From: Peromyscus leucopus
Taxonomy: Eukaryota > Chordata > Mammalia > Rodentia > Cricetidae
Assembly: GCF_004664715.2 (NCBI RefSeq)
Contig: NC_051063.1
Coordinates: 146,717,165 to 146,781,164, forward strand
Direction of reading: 5' to 3'
Length of the DNA: 64,000 nt
The notes beneath the pieces were generated by a model that was not told where the DNA came from, made no database searches, and saw only the letters and a program-made list of their open reading frames with translations. Position numbers and translations under genes: made by a program. Positions 56,307 to 64,000 of this stretch are shown here, piece by piece (position 1 is the first letter of the stretch; each line of letters begins with the position of its first letter).

Positions 56307-56432
56307 TGTGATGGCCCATTGAGGCTCTCTAGTGAGACCTTACTCAGGATTAGAGAATCTGAGCTTGCTTTACCCAGCAGGGCTGCATAAGGTTTTGATT
56401 TGGCCATGAGCATGTTTACCAGGTGTTTCGTT
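56307..56432 (+). mobile_element. 3' LTR of the third ERVK-like element, truncated
   Basis: 'tgtgatggcccattgaggct' begins right after a polypurine tract and matches the first ~125 bases of the LTR at 53346, through 'catgtttaccaggtgttt'. It then breaks off into AT-rich sequence with 'tatataatatacaatg'. Confidence 0.88.
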
Positions 56433-56689
56433 TTATTATATGTAATACCACAATTCTATCTGTATTGTTTGTAGTATATAATATACAATGTGTGTAATAT
56501 GGATAAAGATATTTACTGTAAGACATTGGCTTGTGAGTCCAACTCTACCATATGGCTCAAGACACAGAGCTAAAGGTATATACTTCTATCCCAAAGGCCA
56601 ACAGGTGAGAACAAGGAGAGTCCACAGTCCAGAAGCCTGTGGGCAGCTGCCAGATTTTCTCTCAATCAGGGAAACTAATTGTGTTGGTT
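56433..56689. other. Short unassigned segment
   Basis: AT-rich junction sequence, then unassigned DNA ending in 'ctaat', the left copy of the next LTR's duplication. Confidence 0.4.
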
Positions 56690-57035
56690 TGAATGAGATT
56701 TACCACACATCCCCCACATACACATACCCCCATAGGCTCATGTGTTTGAATATTTGGTCTCCAATTGGTGGAACTGTGGAAGGAGTAGGAGGTATGGCCT
56801 TATCAAAATCTTGTGTCATTGGGCACAGTCAAAAAACCCTTATCATTTCCAGTATGCTCTCTGATCCCTGCTTGTGGTTTGAGATGTCAGTTCATGGCTG
56901 TTCCTGCCACTATGCCTTCACCCCACCATCGTGGACACTGACCCTCTGAAATCATAAGCTCAATTAAGTGCTGTCTTTTATAAGTTGCCTTGGTCATGAT
57001 GTTCTTGTCACATCCATAGAAAAGGAACTAAAATG
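56690..57035 (+). mobile_element. MaLR LTR (sense) with 5 bp target duplication
   Basis: 'tgtgttggtttgaatgagat', 'ccataggctcatgtgtttga', 'tgaaatcataagctcaatta' and 'ataagttgccttggtcatga' give a complete MT-type MaLR LTR of about 346 bp. 'ctaat' on both sides (56685-56689, 57036-57040) is the 5 bp duplication expected for ERVL/MaLR. The terminal CA has decayed. Confidence 0.9.
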
Positions 57036-57040
57036 CTAAT

Positions 57041-57566
57041 CAACTGATTGGATGATACCCACCTGCATTATTGAAAGCAATCCACTTAAGCAGAAGTTTG
57101 CTAACTTTAATTTCATGTCATCTCCAAATACTTAGTTGATACCTAAAATCCACACAGAGACTTTTAAAAATAGCATGCTCATATCCTTAAACAAAAAAGG
57201 CATTGACCAGAGTTCAATATTCGTGAATCATTTAAAAAGTTCTAGGTAAAACAAGGATAGAGGTGGACTTCCTCAGCCTGATAAAGGACATACATGAAAT
57301 AAACTAAAACGACCATCATTCCTAATAGTGAAAGGCTGAATGCAGTCACAATTCTAGGCATTCACACCAAAAGCAGTGTTACACACAGCTGTGGGGAAAG
57401 TGGGAACACACCCAGTGTCTCTCATAGAGGATAATGACACACATTCGTATCCTCACATGATGGACTACAACTCAGCAGTGAAAGGAACAAACTACTGAAA
57501 CACATCCCAGCATGCATGAATTGAAAAGGCGTTAGGAGTCATTCTAAAAGTTGACCTGCTATAGGT
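57041..57566 (+). mobile_element. Old L1: ORF2 end and 3'UTR (sense), left part
   Basis: 'ttcctcagcctgataaagga', 'gtgaaaggctgaatgcag' and 'gatggactacaactcagcag' are the ORF2 3' end and the start of the 3'UTR of an L1M. It resumes at 57913 after an inserted LTR. Confidence 0.75.
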
Positions 57567-57912
57567 GTGGTGGTTAATCTTGATTGTCAATTTAACGGAT
57601 CCAGAATGAGCACTGAAACAGATCTCCTTGGACTTTTACTTGCTGTATCTGGGAGAGAGTATCTAGATATTTACTGATGTGGGATGACTCACCCTAATGT
57701 TGGTGGTACCATTCCCTGTGACCCCTCGGAGCAAGGGAGCTGAACACACCTTCTTTGCTCTGCTTCCTTGACCGTGGACACAGACTTCCTGCCACACAGG
57801 CTACCCTACCATGGTGGGCTTCACCCTTAGATGGTAGGCCCAAATAAACTCTCCCTCCCTTAGGGTGTGTATCACCAGGCACTCGGTCACCACAAGAAAA
57901 GTCACTAATACA
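57567..57912 (+). mobile_element. MaLR LTR (sense) inserted in an L1 3'UTR
   Basis: 'tggttaatcttgattgtcaa', 'gggatgactcaccctaatgt', 'gtaggcccaaataaactctc' and the terminal 'aagtcactaataca' define a MaLR LTR of the type that also lies at 945 and 18490. L1 3'UTR text is continuous across it. The exact left end is ambiguous by a few bases, so the duplication is not assigned. Confidence 0.85.
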
Positions 57913-58165
57913 GTGAGGTTCCATTTGTATGACACTCTGAAGAAATAAAAGCTAAAGTGATGAGAACAGACAAGGGGCCACCAGGGGTTAAATGCAGGGG
58001 GAGGGTTAGCTACAAAGGAACAGCAGGAAGGACTCCCTGGGGAGATCAGAATTATCCAGAAAACTGCCTGTGGTGATGGTTCCAAGACTAAGCATATGTA
58101 AAAACTCACGGAACTGCTGGTGAGGGAGGTCTGATGCCGTATGTAAATTAAGACAGTGCTATCGA
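57913..58165 (+). mobile_element. Old L1 3'UTR (sense), right part
   Basis: 'ggttccatttgtatgacact', 'ggccaccaggggttaaatgc', 'tgtggtgatggttccaag' and 'aaaactcacggaactgct' are a good match, in order, to the L1M 3'UTR ending near 'gtatgtaaattaagac'. Confidence 0.82.
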
Positions 58166-60175
58166 AACTTACGCCCGTGGACTAGGGGGAAATTTTTAAT
58201 GCAGGGAACAAGATTTCACTTTAAAATGCTTAATTGTACATTACTTATTGATGAATGGAGTCCGTAAGATTTAACCTTTATTCCCCCCGTGGACATTTGA
58301 TGTCTAAAATTACAGTTGTCACATTTCTTGAGTGTAATTAGATGTGGACGAGCATTTCGCATCGTTTAAAGAGGCAGCAAAGAGGCCATGTCGGGCTTCT
58401 CTGTCTGGCTTTAATGATATGTCAAGCTACACAGAAATCTCTCTGGTTTTGGAAACTGACATTTGGGCCTCAATTGTCAAATTATCTGGGCCATCACCCT
58501 TGGGTCTGGACTGTCCACAATGATGTTTTCTGGGCCCAAGGCCAAGGCCTCAAGGCCAGCGAAAACCTTGACTGACGTCAGGAAGCCAAAACTGGGGAGG
58601 GAGAGAGGGCTGATCCTCTGGGCATGTGTGGCTGTCTCCAAGGATTAGCTAGGGCACTCGGGATAAGAATGTATCCTCTCCAAACAAAATCACCGAGGTA
58701 TTGCACGTAGGCACTGGATCCAAAGTCCCAGTGTGTGATCAGAACAGACCAAAGTTACCTGGAAGGGTTCTATCCTGTCTTCCCTGCTGCGGGGCCCACC
58801 TGACAGGGAAAACCCTGACATGGAAGGCCCCAGCACAGCAGGCCCCACAAGTAAGTCCAGCTGTGTTCTGCAATGATCATCCAGTCATCTAGAGGCTCCA
58901 AATGCCTTGTAAGTGTGTAAGAAACCTCCCCCCCCCCCACACACACACTCCCCAGGATTCTTTCCTTTACCGGCCTCAGACCATGTGTCCCAGGACACTG
59001 ACTGGTTTATAACTTGAACCCAGATCCTTGCAGCAGCTTACACAGGCTGATGGGAAAGGCCCTGGAGACAGCCCTCATTTTGAAAACTCTCTCTTCTCTG
59101 TTGGCTCCAAAGGTGCCCAAATGCCTACAGTACTTACCCTCAGGACCAAGGATTGGTATACAAATGGGAATCGACATGGTGTAACCCACTGAGCCACAGG
59201 CACTCAAGTGGATGCTGCTCCATCCCAGAGGAGAGCCCCAGTGGTATTTCCTTTGAGAGAGAAAAGAGCAGGGGACATTAGGAGTCTAAGTGAGGAGCCT
59301 CCTTGAATGGGGAGTTGGAAATCGAGGTACAGGTCAGGACACAGTACATACACACCTCACCCCTCTCACCTGTCCGCTGACCAGAGTGGCTCTGCCCCCC
59401 AGAGGCATCCGTTAGAAGTCCACCAGCAGCGTCTCCTCAAACCACCACACAGAGCGTTAAAGAGCCAGTACTGTGGTTCCTGCTTGCTGGCGACCATTAG
59501 CCTCAGCACAGACTGGGCGTGCCAGATTACAATATCAGAGCCAGATTCCATTAATAAATGGGGGCTTGTGTTTTTACACTGTTGAAAAGCAAATGGGCCA
59601 GGGAATGTGATGGAGAACGCGTGAGGAAGGATCAGAGGTGGAACCTGATACCCTTTATCGACATCGTTAGGAAGAACGCTTTTGATGAGACGGTGTCTCA
59701 GGAATCGTTGTTTTAAAGAACTTTGAAAGACAGATGCTTTATAAACATCTGGGAAAGAACATCCTAGCACATCTTTGGAAAACAGATGGAACGAAAGTAG
59801 AATGTGAACAGATTTGATTACCAGCACCAAGTGGCGTCAAGGCAAGATGGGCCGCTGGAAGACAAAACTGACAGCAAACAGCCCCACATAGAATAGGCAT
59901 CTGCTATATCCTCTTGGCATGAGGTACCCTCCTGAGGTTGCCACCTCCTCAGAGAGAGGTCTCTTGGAGGGATTCCCTTTGCCTGACTTTGGAATTCCAG
60001 CACCCAGTCCTTGGAGGATGAGCCATAAAGCAATAGGAAAACTGCTGGTCCATGCCCAGCAACCCTCAGACTCATTCACACCTTGATAGCCCGAGTTCAG
60101 CATCCTTCCCCAAGCCCTGCCTAGCCTTGTGGGAAGCTGGCCAAGCCTTTCATGTGACTTCTGTTTCCTTTCTAG
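58166..60175. other. Single-copy-looking non-coding DNA, possible conserved element
   Basis: No repeat recognised. 58240-58560 has even composition and several AT-rich homeodomain-type words ('gtgtaattagatg', 'ctttaatgatatg'), the look of a conserved non-coding element, but this is only an impression. A C-run is at 58927-58939. Confidence 0.4.
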
Positions 60176-60179
60176 GTTA

Positions 60180-60480
60180 TCTTTGGGGACTATGTTTTCA
60201 GAAACATTTTATTACAGAAGCTTTCAAATATACTCGACTGTAGAAAGCCTGGATGCATGGGCCCACGTACACTCATTCACAGCTTCCCACAAGTATTCAA
60301 CCATGGATAATCTTGTTTCATCTATCCCCCAAATCCCCACACACCCATAGACATTGCGTTATTTCAAAGAAAACTCAGGCATCATGCCATTTTGTCTGTA
60401 AATATTCCCAAAGTCAATTATTTTCAAAGATAAAAGCATAGTAGTGTTTCCATGTAAAAATTTTAGACAAAAAGGTCCTT
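60180..60480 (+). mobile_element. Ancient mammalian repeat, probably LINE-derived
   Basis: 'ttattacagaagctttcaaa', 'aatcttgtttcatctatccc' and 'tcaggcatcatgccattttg...gtaaatattccc' follow an old, widely dispersed mammalian repeat that I recognise by text but cannot name with confidence. Confidence 0.45.
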
Positions 60481-60484
60481 AGAA

Positions 60485-60930
60485 CCATGTGATATTTAGG
60501 ATTTCCTGTGGCTATGAACACTGGGGCAAGGAAGGCAAGAGATGAGATTAAGTCTCAAGCTTCCTATTCCAAGATGGAGCCAGTCTAGGAATCCACCGTC
60601 TCAACCTTTAAGTGAGCTTTGCCTGAAATAGAAAAAGATCTGACAGCGTTCGGCAGCTGCTTTTGATCTCTTCATTACTAGCTCTCTGGTCTAGGGACAG
60701 TCTTGGGTCAATTGGAATGACAGTTCCTTATCAATGAAATGTGGTAACAGCATGAACGTCTTGTCTGGGCAATGCTGACCGCTGGATACAGTGTGTCAAA
60801 CACCCATTCCTTAGTAGGAGCTCTGAATGGCTCCTCTGACTCTGATTCAGAATTTAATGTCAGCTCTGATTTTCTGACTTAGCATGCAACTTCATCTTCC
60901 TCTCTAATTCCCCACCACGGCTATCTTTCT
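60485..60930. other. Unassigned non-coding DNA
   Basis: No repeat or gene recognised. Confidence 0.4.
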
Positions 60931-60934
60931 GCCT

Positions 60935-61128
60935 GCCCTTTCACTTTTAAACTACCTATACCATTTCATTTCAAATAAGTTTCTTATACGCAGCATATAG
61001 TTGGCTCTGCTGATCTTTTAGTGAATTTAGATCACTTACATTTAATGTAATTATTGTGTGTAAGGACGTAAGCCTGCCAGTTTCTTTTCTTTCTTCTTCC
61101 TTCCCTATGTTCTTTTTTAAAAGCATTT
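60935..61128 (-). mobile_element. Old L1 ORF2 endonuclease region (antisense)
   Basis: 'tacgcagcatatagttggct' and 'acttacatttaatgtaatta' are the reverse complement of L1M ORF2. It resumes after other insertions at 61860 and 62680. Confidence 0.75.
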
Positions 61129-61129
61129 T

Positions 61130-61365
61130 TCAGAGATGCATTTATTTTTATTCTTGTTTATGTGTACGTGTGTGTGCCCAAATGTCTGTGTGTACACCAC
61201 ATGCAGGCAGGTACCTGGGAGGTCAGAAGAAGGCATCAGATCCACAGGAACTGGAATTACAGGCAGCTGTGAGCTACCAGATGTGGGTGCTGGGAAGAGA
61301 ATCTGGGTCCTCTGGAAGTGCCACTTCCCCTCTAACTGCTGAGCCGTCTCTCCAGCCTCTCCTTC
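61130..61365 (-). mobile_element. B3-type SINE (antisense)
   Basis: The plus strand runs from 'atgcatttatttttattctt' through TG-rich text and 'gaactggaattacaggcagc' to 'gctgagccgtctctccagcc', the mirror image of B3. It is nested in the L1. Confidence 0.85.
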
Positions 61366-61424
61366 TGTGTCTTGTTTCTGCTCTCATGTCTTTATTTTCT
61401 TTCAGGTTAAACACTTCAGAGAGA

Positions 61425-61850
61425 TTTGGGGTTGCATAGGAAATGTCCCCCATAGGCTCATATATTGGGGACTTGTTTACCAGCTGATAAGCTTCTGGGA
61501 AATGATGGCGTCCTGAGGGGTTTGATATAGTCAGTTGATTAATGCCTTAATAGGGTCATAATACAATAGCATTATTGAAAGCTACCAAGAATAGGAGGCA
61601 GAGACTAGCTGGAAGAAGCAGACCACCGGAAATGTGTCATGGGGACTTCCTTTTGTGCTGGCTCCTTTCTGTGTTCTCTTTCCTGCTTCCTGACTGTCAT
61701 GAGGTCAGTTGTTCCCGCCACATGTCCCTTTGTCAGGATGTCCTGTCTCACCATGGGCCCAGAATCAGCACAGGTGAGAACTGTGACCTGGAATCTCAGA
61801 AACCTAGAGCAAAACTAAATCCTGACTCCCTTAACTCTAAGACAGTAGAA
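61425..61850 (+). mobile_element. MaLR LTR (sense)
   Basis: 'ggttgcataggaaatgtccc', 'cataggctcatatattgggg', 'cctgaggggtttgatatagt' and 'caccatgggcccagaatca' are typical of a diverged MT-type MaLR LTR. Both ends are approximate. It lies inside the minus-strand L1. Confidence 0.8.
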
Positions 61851-61859
61851 CTCCATTTT

Positions 61860-62285
61860 TATCTATCTGAACTATTGTGACTCTCTTTGTATGCTTTCCT
61901 TGGTGGTTACTTCAGATATTAAAATATGCTTATACAATTGTTACAGGCTACAGGTGCTACCACTTCAAGTGAAAGAGAAATATTATCTCCGTTTAAGTGT
62001 CTTTAAACTCTCCACATTCTTAGTAAATACAATTGTCTTAAACATTTCCTCTGTGTACATTAGCACCACAGGAAATGCTATTACGATTTTGCTTCAACAT
62101 CAAGCTTAGTTCTACAAGCTCAAAAGAAGGGAGGCATGTTCTACTTTCATCCATTTTGTTGTTATTTTATCTTGTCTGATATTCCAGCTTTCCTTGTGTT
62201 ATTTCATGTGTATTTGAAATTTTCCCTTTATTTGTTCTCTTAGGGTAAGCCTGTTAACAAACTCTTCTGGTTTTCCTCTGTCTGA
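61860..62285 (-). mobile_element. Old L1 5' region (antisense), continued
   Basis: 'ggtggttacttcagatatta' and 'gttacaggctacaggtgcta', then 'tattccagctttccttgtg', match in antisense the upstream part of an L1M. This continues the element begun at 60935. Confidence 0.6.
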
Positions 62286-62290
62286 GATTG

Positions 62291-62380
62291 ACTTCTTCTG
62301 CCTCTCTGTCTCTCTATGTGTCTTTCTCTGTCTCTGTCTCTGTGTGTGTGTGTTTGTTTGGGGGGAGAGGGAGAGAGAGA
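62291..62380. repeat. (TC)n/(TG)n/(GA)n simple repeat
   Basis: Short TC, TG and GA runs forming the expanded tail side of the antisense B4 that follows. Confidence 0.85.
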
Positions 62381-62605
62381 ATGCATATTTGCATGTTTGT
62401 GAGTACACACATGTACTGTGCACATCTACATGTAATATATCCATATGGAGGCCAGAGGTTGACAATGGATGTCTTCCTCCATTGTTTTCCATTGTAATTA
62501 TTGAGGCAAAGACTCTCAGGGAAACTGGAGCTCACCAATTCAGCTAATCTGGCTAACTAACTTGTCTGGGGATCTCCAGTCTATATATGAAGTACTGGGC
62601 TTACA
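62381..62605 (-). mobile_element. B4-type SINE (antisense), partial
   Basis: 'tatggaggccagaggttgac', 'ttattgaggcaaagactctc' and 'ggagctcaccaattcagcta' are the mirror image of the B4 tail and middle. The ID-like head is missing. Confidence 0.7.
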
Positions 62606-62679
62606 TACACAGCTTAAAAGTAATATCAGTTTGGAAGAGCTAAACTCTAAACATCACATGTGCGTAAAAGTAGCTTATC

Positions 62680-62770
62680 CACTGTTCTATTTTTCCAACC
62701 CAAATGCCCTTGTTTTCTCTTTATTCCTGAAGGTTATTTTTGCTAGGTATAGAATTCTGCCAGAGCAGTC
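62680..62770 (-). mobile_element. Old L1 5' fragment (antisense)
   Basis: 'ctgaaggttatttttgctag...gtatagaattctgcc' is an L1M 5' segment in antisense, the last recognisable piece of the element begun at 60935. Confidence 0.6.
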
Positions 62771-63570
62771 AGGGCTTCTGCGCTGGAACTCCAGAGCCCT
62801 GTCATAGAATTTCCTTTTCATTTACCTCTAATACCTAGAACCTGAGAAAACCAAACAGAAGGAAAAAAGTCCATATCTGCTATTTCAACCCTGCAAGCAA
62901 CTCCTCCAAATAATTAGAAATGTAAACCCTGGCTATTTTTCTCCATCAGTAATTTCATCCTTAAACATAAAACACCATCTAGAAATATATTCATTAAAAA
63001 ATTTGTTGAGAGCCCAATGATTATATTTTATCATAGAACAAGCTACTGTCCTAAGTCATCTCGTATCATCCAATTTTCCCTTAGTTGGTAGATTTAGAAT
63101 TCCAGTTAATTCCTCGAATGTTCAGTGATGCATGGCAATAGTGGCACAATTATTATGGGGGTAAAAACTACTCTGAGTAGCTTCGAGACCCGCTCCACAG
63201 GAGGGAATTCATGCTTGATACTGTGACTGGGGAGAACGTGGTCCCTAGTGGGGACCTGAATACTATTGCTTAGATAAGTTGACATAGTGTCAAACTGCTT
63301 TGTAAATGTTTATGTGTAAAGACATGGGCAAGTGCTACTCTTGGTCTTAGAGACACCTCCCTTTCCAGGGGATGGGAGTGAATGTAGAGTGAATCGCATG
63401 CCTGCAATAAGGCACTGAGACTAACTGGCAGATGAGTGCTTAGCACTGAACAAGACATCTATACCATCTCCTCTAAGCACAGGGAACCCCAGAGAGGAAA
63501 GGGAAGGAAAGAATACAAGAGCTAGAGAAGGTAGGAGAAGGGTGGAAAATGCCATCTTCTGGGCAAAACA
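62771..63570. other. Unassigned non-coding DNA
   Basis: No repeat or gene recognised. Confidence 0.4.
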
Positions 63571-63574
63571 CGAT

Positions 63575-63985
63575 CACTGCAGTCATGAACTTGGCAGCTA
63601 AGATGCCTGCACTGGGTAGGTACAAGAATGGGCCCATCCACAGATTGGCATGATGGAGGAAGGGCTCAAAGGGGCCTAACCCCTCCCCCCTGCTAAACTG
63701 TTTGCTACTGATAGATTCAGGGAGGGGCAGTCACTGCCTTCAGCTGTTCCCACTAGTGGCTCCACCAGACTCCAATGGATGGTTCCAATCCAATGGACAC
63801 ACAAGTGGTCTTAGTTAGACTTAGTGGGTCAGAAAACCAAATATAAAGTCGCGAATGGAAGTATGGAGGGAGGAGGGAAGGGTAATAAAGATGGGAAGGA
63901 GATGGGAGGGGAAGAAGAGAAAATAATCAAAATGCATTATATACATGCGTGAATTGTCAAAGAACAAACCTAATTCATTTTAAAA
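63575..63985 (+). mobile_element. Lx-type L1 3'UTR end
   Basis: 'atgaacttggcagctaagat', 'cctaacccctcccccctgct', 'ccaatggacacacaagtgg' and 'agacttagtgggtcagaaaa', then a G/A-rich tract, then 'caaaatgcattatatacatg', are in the order of an Lx L1 3' terminus. Confidence 0.7.
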
Positions 63986-64000
63986 TAGGTCATTACAAGT

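Overview
This 64 kb window is mammalian nuclear DNA from a muroid rodent, and I found no host protein-coding gene, rRNA, tRNA or CRISPR array in it. Rodent-restricted repeats show the origin: B1, B2, B3, B4 and ID SINEs, Lx-type L1 3' ends, URR1 and MT/ORR1-type MaLR LTRs. Several features point to a cricetid. The B1 copies share a 'ccaggacaggcaccaaa' variant, and one complete 2.85 kb element with two 344 bp LTRs has the architecture I remember for the mys retrotransposon of deer mice (Peromyscus and relatives). The genus is an inference; the rodent assignment is firm. All reading frames longer than about 60 codons are open by chance, lie in simple repeats, or belong to dead retroelements. The window is therefore intergenic or intronic.

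Layout. 0-8.2 kb is a nested repeat block. An old L1 on the minus strand (about 1.5-7.6 kb) is split by a MaLR/ERVL LTR (itself carrying a B3 SINE), by an Lx 3'UTR piece, and by a betaretrovirus-like (ERVK) relic with LTR, tRNA-Lys primer site, gag and protease remnants (4138-6720). A URR1 hAT transposon follows with clear terminal repeats and target duplication. 8.2-17.8 kb is mostly single-copy-looking DNA with B2, B4 and two LTRs. 17.8-22 kb holds a solo ERVK-type LTR, a 10-copy minisatellite of about 50 bp that grew inside a MaLR LTR, an Lx 3' end, and a B1 whose middle expanded into a GCC/ACC repeat. 22-31 kb is largely unique, with SINEs, CA repeats and one MaLR LTR.

31-41.5 kb is LINE country: plus-strand old L1 ORF2 fragments surround a decayed mys-like provirus (34.8-38.0 kb), followed by an Lx 3'UTR split by a MaLR LTR. 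41.6-47 kb is largely unique with two ID SINEs and a large GT array. 47-48.2 kb is another old L1. 49.5-57.9 kb is a retrovirus-like cluster: a solo mys-like LTR, the complete mys-type element (50274-53120), a further LTR element with primer site and polypurine tract (53346-56432), and two MaLR LTRs, one of which sits inside an old L1 3'UTR. 58.2-60.9 kb is mostly unique, and 60.9-64 kb returns to a minus-strand L1 split by other repeats and ends in an Lx 3'UTR.

Mechanistically the window records successive waves. L1 machinery moved itself and the SINEs. ERVL/MaLR elements and ERVK elements (6 bp target duplications, tRNA-Lys-type primer sites) moved by reverse transcription with retroviral enzymes. 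The complete mys-type element has no recognisable gag or pol and must have been mobilised in trans. I found no evidence for a novel functional system. The most worthwhile items are the young complete element, its relatives, and the repeat-born satellites.
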